A stretch of DNA of 34,164 nt from Deltaproteobacteria bacterium (GCA_016717595.1 JADKFE010000063.1:1-34164), one strand, 5' to 3'; positions 8,571-17,051 are shown, counted from the first letter of the stretch. The notes: generated from the sequence alone by a model not told the origin. A program made the numbers and translations.

Positions 8571-8599
8571 GTCACACCCCACTCTTTGGCGGATACGCT
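8571..8599 (+). promoter_or_regulatory. Promoter of propeller lipoprotein copy 1
   Basis: GTCACA (8571-8576), a 17-base spacer and TACGCT (8594-8599) lie 26 bases before the ATG. The same elements at the same distances precede copy 2 at 10642-10670, so they are conserved between duplicates whose flanks have diverged. Confidence 0.5.
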
Positions 8600-8625
8600 G
8601 CGGGGCCTGCTCCTCGGAGGTCTCC

Positions 8626-10530
8626 ATGCGTCGCGCCACGTTTTTCGCCTTCGCGGTCCTCTTGCCCGCGTGTATCGAGACGGACGTCAACCCCAAAGAC
8701 GACGCGACGGGCGGGCCGCTCATCGACACCGCGCCGCCGGACTGCCCGCCGCACATCCCCGACTGCGAAGACACCGAGGAGCCCATCGACACCCAGGTGA
8801 TCGACACCGAGGTGCCCGACCCGGAGGACTGCGCCGTCGAGCTCGCCCCGGCCGGCAGCGTGAGCGTCGCCGAGGTGTGTGAGGGCGCCGCGCCCACCCC
8901 GGTGACCGACCCCTGGCAGGTCAAGATCGAGTGGACGGGCTCCAGAGACAACACCTACCACATGGGCCTCATCGCCAACCTCACCGACGACGACGGCGAC
9001 GGCGACGTAGACGAGACCGACACCCCCGACGTCGTCTACATCTCCACCAACGGGCGCCTCGTCGTGCTCGACGGCGCCACGGGCGCCGAGCACTGGTCGG
9101 CCATGGGGTATCAGGCGTACGCCGTCGGCGCCGTGGCGGACGTCGACTCCGACGGCGTGACCGACATCCTCACCGTCACCCAGGTCGGCGAGATCGTCGC
9201 CTTGGACGCCAGCGGCGCGAGGATGTGGACGAGCACCGTGCCCTCCACAGGCCTCTTCGACATCCTCACCGTGGCCGACCTCGACGGCGACGGCGACCCC
9301 GAGGTGCTCTCCAACGAGTACGTGCTCAATGGCCAAGACGGCAGCCTGATCTGGAGCCCTCCGGCCAACCTCTCGATCCCGTTCCACGGGCCCGTCGCCG
9401 GAGACTTTGACCTGGACGGCGACCAAGAGGTCATCATCCAGGACAGCGTCTACGACTCAGACGGCACCTTGCTCTGGTCCGCGTCGATCACGGGGATCAT
9501 GGGCTATTGGTCGGCGGTCCTGAACTACGACGACGACGACGAGGCCGAGATCGTGATGATCGCCGGCGGCAAGTACACCCTCTATGAGCACGACGGCGTC
9601 GAGATCTTCAAGGTCTCCGCGGGCACGGAGCAGCCCGGCGCGCCCTGCGTGGGCGACTTCGACGGCGACGGTGACCCCGAGATCGCCTGGGCCAGCACCT
9701 TTGGCTTCAACGCCTATGAGCTCAACGGCTCGGAGATCTGGTCGGCCAGCATCGACGACACCTCCGGCCTCGCGGGCTGCTCAGCGTATGACCTCGACGG
9801 CGACGGCCGCCTGGAGATCCTCTTCACCGACCACAGGGCGTTCTACATCTTCGACGGCGCCACAGGCGCTGTTCGGTTCACGAACACCGACCACAGGTCG
9901 GACACCATCTTCGAGTACCCCACCGTCGCCGACGTCGACAACGACGGCAGCGCCGAGATCGTCATCGCCTCGAGCGAGAGCGGCGCCGCCCTCGACGGCA
10001 TCACCGTGTTCGGCCACGACGGCGACGGCTGGCCCAAGTCCGGCACCACCTGGCACGTCCACGACTTCGCCGTGACGAACATCAACCCCGACGGCAGCGT
10101 GCCCAAGAACCCCGAGCCCTCCTGGATAAAGCACAACGTGTTCCGCGCGCGCCCCGCCGTGGACGACCTCGCCACCGCCGACCTCAGCATCCACTTCACT
10201 GAGCACTGCGTCGCCTCCTGCGAGGGCGACGGCCTCGTGCGCATCGCGCTGCAGGCGCAGAACATCGGCGCGAGGCCCTCCAAGAGCCCGACCCCCTGGG
10301 CGCTCTACAGCATCGACGACACGGTGAGCCTCATCACCACCGGCACCCTGCCGGAGATCGCCGCCGGTGAGAAGCCTGAGGGCTGGGAGGTGGTCATCAC
10401 CGCCACCCAGTTTGGCCGCGGGGGCCTCATGGTGGTCATCGACGACGACGGCACCGGCTTGGGCAAGAACGAAGAGTGCGTCGAGGACAACAACATCGAC
10501 TACCTCTACGACGTGCCCTGCGGGTGGTGA
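8626..10530 (+). CDS. FG-GAP/VCBS beta-propeller lipoprotein, copy 1
   Basis: This encodes 634 residues. MRRATFFAFAVLLPACIE is a lipoprotein signal with the lipid anchor predicted at Cys16. A low-complexity Asp/Pro/Thr linker follows (about residues 20-70). Next come about eight calcium-binding FG-GAP/VCBS motifs of the DxDGDGxxE type, including DDDGDGDVDE, VDSDGVTD, LDGDGDPE, FDLDGDQE, FDGDGDPE, LDGDGRLE and VDNDGSAE. These should build a seven- or eight-bladed propeller on the cell surface or in the periplasm. The last ~120 residues look like a CARDB-type beta-sandwich (VRIALQAQNIGARPS) with paired cysteines. GGAGG lies 8 bases before the ATG. Such proteins usually bind ligands or surfaces; no substrate can be inferred. 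Confidence 0.9.
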   Translation: MRRATFFAFAVLLPACIETDVNPKDDATGGPLIDTAPPDCPPHIPDCEDTEEPIDTQVIDTEVPDPEDCAVELAPAGSVSVAEVCEGAAPTPVTDPWQVKIEWTGSRDNTYHMGLIANLTDDDGDGDVDETDTPDVVYISTNGRLVVLDGATGAEHWSAMGYQAYAVGAVADVDSDGVTDILTVTQVGEIVALDASGARMWTSTVPSTGLFDILTVADLDGDGDPEVLSNEYVLNGQDGSLIWSPPANLSIPFHGPVAGDFDLDGDQEVIIQDSVYDSDGTLLWSASITGIMGYWSAVLNYDDDDEAEIVMIAGGKYTLYEHDGVEIFKVSAGTEQPGAPCVGDFDGDGDPEIAWASTFGFNAYELNGSEIWSASIDDTSGLAGCSAYDLDGDGRLEILFTDHRAFYIFDGATGAVRFTNTDHRSDTIFEYPTVADVDNDGSAEIVIASSESGAALDGITVFGHDGDGWPKSGTTWHVHDFAVTNINPDGSVPKNPEPSWIKHNVFRARPAVDDLATADLSIHFTEHCVASCEGDGLVRIALQAQNIGARPSKSPTPWALYSIDDTVSLITTGTLPEIAAGEKPEGWEVVITATQFGRGGLMVVIDDDGTGLGKNEECVEDNNIDYLYDVPCGW

Positions 10531-10558
10531 GCGGCCCCCGGCCTCAATGACGAGCGCC

Positions 10559-10589
10559 CCGCGCGCGCCAAACCCAAGGCGACGCGCGG
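10559..10589 (+). terminator. Strong GC hairpin after lipoprotein copy 1
   Basis: CCGCGCG+CGCC (10559-10569) pairs with GGCG+A+CGCGCGG (10578-10589) over an 8-base loop, giving 11 pairs with one bulged A. It lies 29 bases after the stop of copy 1 and before the promoter of copy 2, so a terminator is plausible, though TCCTCT is the only T-rich tail. Confidence 0.4.
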
Positions 10590-10641
10590 TCCTCTGCGGT
10601 CCGCGCCCGTCGCAGGTGGCCCCAAAACGGCACAAAGATGG

Positions 10642-10670
10642 GTCACACCCCGCCATTTGAGGCGTATGCT
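10642..10670 (+). promoter_or_regulatory. Promoter of propeller lipoprotein copy 2
   Basis: GTCACA (10642-10647), a 17-base spacer and TATGCT (10665-10670) lie 26 bases before the ATG at 10697. The layout is identical to copy 1, and the single change in the -10 keeps the TAnnnT form. Confidence 0.5.
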
Positions 10671-10696
10671 GGTGTGTCTGCTCCTTCGAGGTCACC

Positions 10697-12598
10697 ATGC
10701 GTCATCCCGCTCTCTTCGCCCTCGCGGTCCTGATGCCCGCGTGCATCGAGACCACCATCAACCCCAAAGACGACGTGACGGGCGAGCCGATCGTCGACAG
10801 CGCGCCGCCGGACTGCCCGCCGCAGATCCCCGACTGCAACGACACGGCGCCGCCCATCGACACCCAGGTCATCGACACCGAGGTGCCCGACCCGCCCGAC
10901 TGCGCCGTAGAGCTCGCTGAGCCCGGCGCGGTGAGCGTCGCTGAGGAGTGTGAGGGCACCGCCGCCCCCACGGTGACCGACCCCTGGAACGTCAAGATCG
11001 AGTGGAAAGGCCCCAAAGAGAGCGCCTACCACATGGGCCTCATCGCGAACCTCACCGACGACGACGGTGACGGCGACGTCGACGAGAACGACGTCCCCGA
11101 CGTCGTCTACATCTCCACCGCGGGTCGCCTCGTCGTGCTCGACGGCGCCACGGGCGGCGAACACTGGGCGGCCTCGGGGTATCAAGGCTACGCCATCGGC
11201 ACCTTGGCCGACGTCGACTCCGACGGCGTCACCGACATCATCACCGTCTCCAGCGGCGGCCAGATCGTCGCGCTCGACGCCAACGGCGCCAAGATCTGGA
11301 CGAGCACCGAGCGCTCCACGGCCACCCACGATCTGCTCGCCGTGGCCGACCTCGACGCCGACGGCAACCCCGAGGTGCTCTCCAACCAGTTCGTGCTCAA
11401 CGGCCAAGACGGCAGCCTGATCTGGAAGCCTACGGTCAACGGCAGCATCCCCTACCACGGGCCGATCCCCGGCGACTTTGACCAAGACGGTGACCAAGAG
11501 GTCATCATCCAGAACGTCGTCTATGACTCCAACGGCACGAAGCTGTGGAGCTCGCCGGTGAGCGGCAGCTACGGCCACTGGTCGGCGGTGCTCAACTACG
11601 ACAGCGACAACGAGGCCGAGATCGCCATGATCGGCGGCGGCCAGCTCGCCATCTATGAGCACGACGGCACCCAGATCCTCAAGGTCTCCGCGGGCACCGG
11701 CCAGCCCGGGCCGCCCTGCGTGGCGGACTTCGACGGCGACGACTACCCCGAGATCGCCTGGCCCAGCTCCTCGAGCTTCAACGTCTATGAGCTCGACGGC
11801 ACCAAGATCTGGTCGCACCCCATGGACGACAGCTCCGGCCTCGCGGGCTGCTCGGCCTATGACTTCGACGGCGACACGGTCTTGGAGATCCTCTTCGCCG
11901 ACCAGACGAACTTCTACATCTTCGACGGCGCCACGGGCACCATCCGCTACCAGAACGCCGACCACGCCTCGGGCACCATCTTCGAGTACCCCACCGTCGC
12001 CGACATCGACAACGACGGCAGCGCGGAGGTGGTGATCGCGTCGAACTACGGCGGCGTGCTCGACGGCATCACCGTGTTCGGCCACGACGGCGACGGCTGG
12101 CCCAAGTCGGGCACCACCTGGCACGTCCACGACTTCGCGGTCACCAACATCAACTCCGACGGCAGCGTGCCCGCGAAGCCCGATCCGTCGTGGGTGAAGT
12201 ACAACGTGTTCCGCGCCCGCCCCGCCGTGGACGACCCCGCCACCGCGGACCTCGCGATCAACTTCACCGAGTACTGCGTCGCCTCTTGTGAAGATGACGG
12301 CATCGTGCGCATCGCGCTCCAGGCGCAGAACATGGGCGGCAACCCGTCCAAAGATCCCACGCCCTGGGCGCTCTACGCCATCGACAACGAGGTGAGCCTC
12401 ATCACCACGGGCACCCTGCCCGAGATCGCCGCCGGTGAGAAGACCGCCGGTTGGGAGGTCGTCATCACCGCCGCCCAGTACGGCCGCGGCGGCCTGATGG
12501 TGGTCATTGATGACGACGGCACCGGCGTCGGCGAGAACGGCGAGTGTGTCGAGGACAACAACGTAGACTACCTCTACGACGTGCCCTGCGGCTGGTGA
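10697..12598 (+). CDS. FG-GAP/VCBS beta-propeller lipoprotein, copy 2
   Basis: This 633-residue paralogue of the preceding gene has lipoprotein signal MRHPALFALAVLMPACIE (anchor Cys16). It has the same Asp/Pro linker, the same series of Asp-rich calcium loops (DDDGDGDVDEND, VDSDGVTD, LDADGNPE, FDQDGDQE, FDGDDYPE, IDNDGSAE) and the same C-terminal beta-sandwich ending YLYDVPCGW. Differences concentrate between the calcium loops and in the linker, as expected if the fold is kept while surfaces change. Loop VDSDGVTD is identical in both copies, whereas FDGDDYPE has lost a Gly relative to FDGDGDPE. Its own promoter precedes it. The gene ends inside a hairpin shared with the convergent PfpI-family gene. 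Confidence 0.9.
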   Translation: MRHPALFALAVLMPACIETTINPKDDVTGEPIVDSAPPDCPPQIPDCNDTAPPIDTQVIDTEVPDPPDCAVELAEPGAVSVAEECEGTAAPTVTDPWNVKIEWKGPKESAYHMGLIANLTDDDGDGDVDENDVPDVVYISTAGRLVVLDGATGGEHWAASGYQGYAIGTLADVDSDGVTDIITVSSGGQIVALDANGAKIWTSTERSTATHDLLAVADLDADGNPEVLSNQFVLNGQDGSLIWKPTVNGSIPYHGPIPGDFDQDGDQEVIIQNVVYDSNGTKLWSSPVSGSYGHWSAVLNYDSDNEAEIAMIGGGQLAIYEHDGTQILKVSAGTGQPGPPCVADFDGDDYPEIAWPSSSSFNVYELDGTKIWSHPMDDSSGLAGCSAYDFDGDTVLEILFADQTNFYIFDGATGTIRYQNADHASGTIFEYPTVADIDNDGSAEVVIASNYGGVLDGITVFGHDGDGWPKSGTTWHVHDFAVTNINSDGSVPAKPDPSWVKYNVFRARPAVDDPATADLAINFTEYCVASCEDDGIVRIALQAQNMGGNPSKDPTPWALYAIDNEVSLITTGTLPEIAAGEKTAGWEVVITAAQYGRGGLMVVIDDDGTGVGENGECVEDNNVDYLYDVPCGW

Positions 12599-12613
12599 TC
12601 CCCCGCGGGATCA
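12596..12613. terminator. Bidirectional hairpin built from two stop codons
   Basis: TGATCCC (12596-12602) and GGGATCA (12607-12613) form a perfect 7-base-pair stem with a 4-base loop. The first three bases are the stop of lipoprotein copy 2 and the last three the reverse-strand stop of the PfpI-family gene. It could end transcription from both sides; there is no T-tract. Confidence 0.45.
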
Positions 12614-13357
12614 GCGGCCCAAGGCCTCGATGACCAGCCGGGCGGCGGCGGCGCCAGAGTACTGCTGCTGCCCGGTGACGAGCAGGCCGTCACGCACGGC
12701 GAACTCCCGAAAGCGCTGGTCGACGATGAAGTTGCTCTCGGGGATCGCCCGGGCCTCGTCCTCGATCCAGAACGGCTGGAGCCGCCGGCCCACGAAGCCA
12801 TCGGCGAAGCGCTCTTCAGAGTTGGCGAAGCCGGTCCAGGTCTTGCCGGTGACGAGGAGCTCACCCGTGGAGAGCCGCGTCTCCAAGAGCGCGCAGGTGC
12901 CGTGGCAGACGAGCGCCGTCACCCGGCCCGCCTCATAAAACGCGGCGATGAGGGCCTGCAGCCGGGCGTCGCCCCGAAAGGTGAACATCGGCGACTGGCC
13001 CCCGGCCACGAACAAGGCGTCGTAGTCGCCAGGGCGCACGCCCTCGATGGACGCGGTGTCCTCTAGCAGCGCCGCGTGCTGGGGAGACCGCTTGAAGCCG
13101 AGGCTCACGAGATCGTGGGCGGAGTAGCCGCTGGGGTCGTCGGGGTCGCTGTAGCCATCGGCCACCAAGGCGCCGCCGTTGGGGCTGCGGATCTCCACCT
13201 CGTAGCCGGCCTCGGTGAAGGTCCAGTAGGGGTGCGTCAGCTCCGCCCACCAGAAACCGACGGGCCAGCCGGTGACCGTCGAGCTGGACGGGTTGGCGGC
13301 GATGAGGAGGATCTTCTTCTTGCGCGACGGGCTCGAGACGTTGACGTTTGCGCTCAT
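12611..13357 (-). CDS. DJ-1/PfpI-family (Hsp31-like) protein
   Basis: This encodes 248 residues, starting at ATG 13357 with GGAG 7 bases upstream; the open frame further upstream overlaps the regulator's operator and is unlikely. The fold is a type 1 glutamine amidotransferase-like domain. KKKILLIAANPSS is the first beta strand, YEVEIRSPNGG and DGYSDPDD are typical of the Hsp31 subgroup, and VAGGQSPMF precedes the nucleophile elbow ALVCHGTCALLE with catalytic Cys151 and His152. Relatives act as glyoxalase III, deglycase-like or stress chaperone proteins in the cytoplasm; the exact activity cannot be read here. The LysR gene lies directly upstream on the same strand (112-base gap), with a LysR-type palindrome between, which suggests LysR control. 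Confidence 0.88.
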   Translation of the reverse strand: MSANVNVSSPSRKKKILLIAANPSSSTVTGWPVGFWWAELTHPYWTFTEAGYEVEIRSPNGGALVADGYSDPDDPSGYSAHDLVSLGFKRSPQHAALLEDTASIEGVRPGDYDALFVAGGQSPMFTFRGDARLQALIAAFYEAGRVTALVCHGTCALLETRLSTGELLVTGKTWTGFANSEERFADGFVGRRLQPFWIEDEARAIPESNFIVDQRFREFAVRDGLLVTGQQQYSGAAAARLVIEALGR

Positions 13358-13403
13358 GGGAATGCTCCGGGTTCGCTGACGCACCCAAGCGTCAGGTGCC
13401 CCC

Positions 13404-13432
13404 AAGATGCGACCGATTTGACCCGCGCTCAA
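13404..13432 (-). promoter_or_regulatory. Candidate promoter of the PfpI-family gene
   Basis: On the minus strand TTGAGC (13432-13427), a 17-base spacer and CATCTT (13409-13404) precede the gene. A start near 13397 would put the centre of the palindrome at 13462 at about -65, the classic LysR activator position. The -10 is weak. Confidence 0.3.
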
Positions 13433-13454
13433 GAGAACAGCGTTGAAGTTATCC

Positions 13455-13469
13455 TTGCATTCGATGCAA
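13455..13469. promoter_or_regulatory. LysR-type operator upstream of the PfpI-family gene
   Basis: TTGCATTCGATGCAA is a perfect inverted repeat with a 3-base centre and contains T-N11-A. It abuts the LysR stop codon (13470-13472) and lies 97 bases upstream of the PfpI-family start. A near copy sits at the lysR start. Confidence 0.5.
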
Positions 13470-14456
13470 CTATTCACCCTTCGGGCGGCGCTTGCGGGCG
13501 TGGCCCGTGGTGGGATCGGCGGGGCTCAAGGATCGCCGCGCGTCGGGGTGTGGCTCTGGCGCCAAGGCCCGCGCGGTCTCGGCGAGCTGCTCCCGCAGCC
13601 AGGCGTGGGCCTCGTCGCCGTCAAAGCGGGGGTGCCAGACCATCGACAACATGAACGGACGCATCGGCAGGGGCACCTCCAGCACCGTGAGGCCCAGCCC
13701 CGGCCCCAAGGCCCGGGCGATCCGCTCCGAGATGATCAGCGCCTGATCGGTGCCGGGGATCATCCCCAGCGCCACCTGGAAATACGGCACGGCCCGGGCG
13801 ACGCGGCGGGTGAGGCCCCGCTCAGCGAGGAGCTCGTCGATGTAGCCGCCGGGCTGGCCGCGGGGGGCGATCTGCACATGGTCAAGCGCCACGAGCTCGC
13901 TCAGGGTGAAGCGGCCCAGGGCGACGGGGTGGTCCTCACGCACGACGCAGACGTGGCGGTCGGTGATGAGCGGGCGGGTCTTGAGCTCGGGGGGAAGCTC
14001 GCCGTAGATGCCGATGGCGAGGTCGGTCTCGCCGCGGCGCAGGCGCTCGGCGTCGTCTACGGCGTTGGGCACAAACCGCAGGTTGAGCGCCGGGGCGCGC
14101 TCGCCCAGACGCTCCTCTAAGCCCGGGCCCAACATCACGAGCACATAGTCGGTGACGCTCAAGGCGAAGGTGCGGTTTAGGCGTCGGGGGTCAAACACCG
14201 CGGGGCGCTCAAACACCCGCGCGGCCACGGTGACGGCGTCCCGCGCCTGGGCCCGCAGCGCCTCGGCCCGCGGCGTGAGCACCATCTTGCGCCCGGCGCG
14301 CACCAAGAGGGGATCGCCCATGCGATTCCGCAGCCGCGCCAAGGCGTGGCTCATCGCCGGGACCGAGAGCCCCAGGCGCCGGGCGGCGCCGGTGACGCTG
14401 CCTTCTTGCAGCAAGGCGTCCAGCGCCACGAGCTGGGAGAGGTCAATGGATTCCAT
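13470..14456 (-). CDS. LysR-family transcriptional regulator
   Basis: This encodes 328 residues, starting at MESIDLSQLVALDAL; the upstream open frame to 14555 covers the promoter and operator and is not coding. Residues ~5-65 form the winged helix-turn-helix (GSVTGAARRLGLSVPAMSHALARLR). The following GDPLLVRAGRKMVLTPRA is the usual LysR extension leading to the linker helix. Residues ~95-300 are the periplasmic-binding-like effector domain; the start VTDYVLVMLGPGLEERL resembles the NodD/NahR subgroup. The Pro/Arg-rich tail (~300-328) is poorly conserved in such proteins. Matching palindromes in front of this gene and the PfpI-family gene suggest autoregulation plus control of its downstream neighbour. 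The inducer is unknown. Confidence 0.92.
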   Translation of the reverse strand: MESIDLSQLVALDALLQEGSVTGAARRLGLSVPAMSHALARLRNRMGDPLLVRAGRKMVLTPRAEALRAQARDAVTVAARVFERPAVFDPRRLNRTFALSVTDYVLVMLGPGLEERLGERAPALNLRFVPNAVDDAERLRRGETDLAIGIYGELPPELKTRPLITDRHVCVVREDHPVALGRFTLSELVALDHVQIAPRGQPGGYIDELLAERGLTRRVARAVPYFQVALGMIPGTDQALIISERIARALGPGLGLTVLEVPLPMRPFMLSMVWHPRFDGDEAHAWLREQLAETARALAPEPHPDARRSLSPADPTTGHARKRRPKGE

Positions 14457-14465
14457 CGGATGCAA
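14451..14465. promoter_or_regulatory. Second LysR-type operator, overlapping the lysR start codon
   Basis: TTCCATCGGATGCAA matches the operator at 13455-13469 at 12 of 15 positions and keeps the half-sites in the same spacing. It includes the reverse-strand start codon (14454-14456), so binding there would lie just downstream of the predicted lysR transcription start and could repress it. Confidence 0.42.
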
Positions 14466-14495
14466 CTCACGGGTGAAGCGCTTGTGATCCTTGAG

Positions 14496-14524
14496 AGTGT
14501 ATCGAGGGGCGCCGCTGGGGACAA
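14496..14524 (-). promoter_or_regulatory. Promoter of the LysR gene
   Basis: On the minus strand TTGTCC (14524-14519), a 17-base spacer and TACACT (14501-14496) match the sigma70 consensus at four of six positions each. The -10 lies 39 bases before the start codon. Confidence 0.42.
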
Positions 14525-14581
14525 GCGCGGACACCTTGAGGCGGTCCTTCACCACGCCGCGCGAGGCGCTTCACTTTTCAC

Positions 14582-14610
14582 TTGTGCGTCGGCGCAGAGC
14601 TGGGCAGAAT
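14582..14610 (+). promoter_or_regulatory. Candidate promoter of the VWA lipoprotein gene
   Basis: TTGTGC (14582-14587) and CAGAAT (14605-14610) are 17 bases apart, 32 bases before the ATG at 14643. GGAG at 14632-14635 provides the ribosome-binding site. The match to consensus is modest. Confidence 0.3.
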
Positions 14611-14642
14611 GGTGAGTCCCCCTGTTCTGATGGAGAGCCCCG

Positions 14643-16239
14643 ATGTCCACCCCCTCCGCGCTTCGCTCTTGGCCCCTGCCGCTCGTGCTGCTCGCGGTGG
14701 CGTGCAGCGACTCCTCGCTCCACGTCATCAAGGACGGCGAAGGCATCGACGGCCCCCAGATCGAGGTCACCCCGGAGCGCCTGAACTTCGGCGAGCTCGA
14801 CGCCGGGGACACCAGCGTGATGAGCTTCACGATCAAGTCCGTCGGCACCACGGCCCTTGAGGTCTCCACCGTCGAGATCGGCCCTTACGGCGACAGCTTC
14901 TCCGTGCTCTCGTCGCCCCTGGACTTTGTGCTCCTCCCCGGCGAAGAGCGCGAGATCGAGATCGCCTTTGAGCCCGTGGACGCCAAGGCCGAGAGCCAGG
15001 CCTTGGTCACCTCCAACGACGCCGAGGGCGACACCGCCGCCGTGGACCTCCTCGGCGCCTCAAACATCCCCTCGCTCAAGATCAGCCCCGATCCCTACGA
15101 CTTCGGCGAGAACTACGTCGGCTGCCTACGCGACGGCGAGCTCACCCTAGAGAACGTCGGCGTCGGCGCGCTCACCATCTCCAGCATCGCCCACTCCGGC
15201 GGCGCCTGGACGCTCGAGGCCCCCAGCGGCTTGCCCCTCACGCTTGAGGGCGGCGAGAAGTCTTCAGTGTTCCTGGAGTTCTTGCCCGGCGAGGCCGGCG
15301 ACTTTGAGGGCACGCTCACCGTCATCTCCGATGAGCCTCTGGGCACCCGCACCGCCACCCAGCTCGGCGCGGCGGAGTGGGTGGGCGAAGGCGAAGACCA
15401 CTTCATCGTCGAGGCCGACCCCCCGGCGGACATCATGTTCTTGGTGGACCAGTCCTGCTCCATGGACGACAACACCGCCATCCTCAACGCCAACTTCAAC
15501 ACCTTCATCAACGACCTCAGCAACTACACGACCAACTGGCACGTCATGGTCGTGAACGACGACGACGGCTGCGCCCGCCAAGACGCGAAGTACGGCAACG
15601 TCAGCGTGCTCACCGAGACCACGCCCAACGTCGCCGACGCCTTCGGGGACTACACCCTGGGCGTCAACGGCGGCGGCTTCTTCGGCGAGCCGGCGAACAC
15701 CGAGGCGCTCTTGACCACGGCGGCCCTGGCCACGAGCCCGGGCAAGATGGCGAGCTGCAACATGGGCTTCCGCCGCGACGAGGCGCTTTTGCACGTCATC
15801 TTCGTGACCGATGAGCCCGAGCAGTCTTCTGCGAAGACCTGGTCCGTGCTCACGAACGAGATCGTCGCGAACGTCGGCGCGGGCAAGGTGAAGCTCTCGG
15901 CCATCGCTGGGGACGTCCCCGGCGGCTGCGCCACGGCCGACGCCGGGACGGGCTACTACGACGCCGTCGGCATGACCGGCGGCGAGTTCCTCTCCATCTG
16001 CGCGCCCGAGCTGGACGGCCTACATGCCGCTCCTCGCCAGCGCCTCGGTGAAGGTCAACCAGTTTGACCTCTCCAGCACCGCCGCGCCGAGCACGGTGCG
16101 GGTGTGGGTGAACGGCACCGAGCGCACCGGCGGCTGGACCTTCGAGGTCGCCGACAACGCCGTCTTGTTCACCACCGACATCCCCGAGTCCGGCGACACC
16201 ATCGACGTCACCTACTCGATGCTCGTGACCTGCGACTGA
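14643..16239 (+). CDS. VWA-domain lipoprotein with two ASH-type Ig domains, frameshifted
   Basis: MSTPSALRSWPLPLVLLAVAC is a lipoprotein signal (Cys21). Two beta-sandwich repeats of the ASPM/SPD-2/Hydin (choice-of-anchor) type follow, about residues 38-140 and 145-245 (LNFGELDAGDTSVMSFTI; YDFGENYVGCLRDGELTL). A von Willebrand A domain then begins at IMFLVDQSCSMDD, with MIDAS residues Asp269, Ser271 and Ser273. The frame runs on to 16067 as nonsense (HAAPRQRLGEG), while the +1 frame continues naturally as YMPLLASASVKVNQFDLSS to a TGA at 16239. Dropping one G near 16010-16017 restores a 531-residue protein ending in a short beta domain. The gene is exported and metal-ion dependent, and probably binds ligand at the surface. 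Its end overlaps the convergent MscS gene by 28 bases. Confidence 0.85.
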
Positions 16240-17051
16240 GGCGCGCCTTCAGGGACGAGGCGCACCACACGCTGGGGCGTGGCCACTCGGAGCTGCGCCC
16301 TGTCAAACGCGCTCTTCACGGCGGCCATGAGCTTGGTCTTGCCCGAGACGACGTTGGTGGTGGCCACCCAGGCCAAGACCTGCACCCGCACGCCGAGCTC
16401 GTTGAGCTCTAAGATGCGCACCTCGGGGGCGGGCTGCTCCAAAAACTCGGGGTCGTCATCGGCGGCGTCGAACAGCGCGGCCTGAACCCGGGTGAGATCC
16501 GTCTCGTGGGGCACGGTGACCACGACGTCTACCCGTCGAAGGGGGTACCGCGTGAGGTTCGTCAGCTCGGACTTCACGAGGGTCTCGTTGGGGATTCGCA
16601 CGAGCAGGTTGTCGAAGGTGCGCACCTTCACCGAGAGCAGGTCCACGGAGATCACCGTGCCCACGGTGCCCGCGACCTGGATGACGTCGCCCACCTTAAA
16701 CGAGCCCTCAAAGATCAGGAAGATGCCGCTGATGAGGTTGGAGGCGGACGTCTGGGCGGCGAAGCCCAAGGCCACGGTGACGAGGCCCGCCGCGCCCAAG
16801 AGCACGCCGAGGTCAAACCCGAGCACCTCCAAGGCCAAGGCGAAGGTGATGGCGGTGAGTGAGTAAGAGACCGCCCGGGCGGCGGGGGCGGCGAACTCGG
16901 GGCTGGGGCTGCGCTCCACCGCACGCTCAGCACCTCGGCTGAGCAGGCGGGCAAAGGGCAGGCCCAACGCCAGCACCAAGAACGCCTGAACGAGGACCGG
17001 GGCCCACTGGGTGAACAAGGCCGCGGGGTCGAGCTCGGCGAAGGGGTTCAC
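16212..17051 (-). CDS. MscS-family mechanosensitive ion channel
   Basis: This 279-residue inner-membrane channel would release solutes when the membrane is stretched. Predicted membrane segments are about 14-36, 58-80 and 84-112. The third segment has the Gly/Ala-rich pore pattern GLVTVALGFAAQTSASNLISGIFLIF. After it comes the MscS beta domain (GSFKVGDVIQVAGTVGTVISVDLLSVKVRTFDNLLVRIPNE) and an alpha/beta C-terminal domain. The start is a GTG at 17051 (MNPFAEL) that overlaps the stop of the upstream gene as GTGA, so translation should be coupled to the DUF432-like protein. The length is like Escherichia coli MscS (286). Confidence 0.92.
   Translation of the reverse strand: MNPFAELDPAALFTQWAPVLVQAFLVLALGLPFARLLSRGAERAVERSPSPEFAAPAARAVSYSLTAITFALALEVLGFDLGVLLGAAGLVTVALGFAAQTSASNLISGIFLIFEGSFKVGDVIQVAGTVGTVISVDLLSVKVRTFDNLLVRIPNETLVKSELTNLTRYPLRRVDVVVTVPHETDLTRVQAALFDAADDDPEFLEQPAPEVRILELNELGVRVQVLAWVATTNVVSGKTKLMAAVKSAFDRAQLRVATPQRVVRLVPEGAPQSQVTSIE

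Larger units (their letters stand above)
8560..12598 (+). repeat. Tandem gene duplication including promoters
   Basis: Two diverged copies lie head to tail. Copy 1 is about 8560-10530 and copy 2 about 10622-12598. Similarity begins in the promoter region (CAAAGAT then GTCACACCCC in both), continues through the lipoprotein signal and runs to an identical C-terminus, YLYDVPCGW. Copy lengths are 634 and 633 residues. Confidence 0.85.

Noticed and set aside
8990..12000. Short direct repeats GACGGCGACG-like that could suggest a DNA repeat array
   Set aside because: They are codons for the Asp-Gly-Asp-Gly calcium loops, in frame, and need no other explanation.
10643..12130. Long minus-strand open frame of 495 codons opposite the second propeller gene
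   Set aside because: The Asp-rich repeats on the plus strand read as Val/Gly/Arg repeats on the minus strand; no independent motif.
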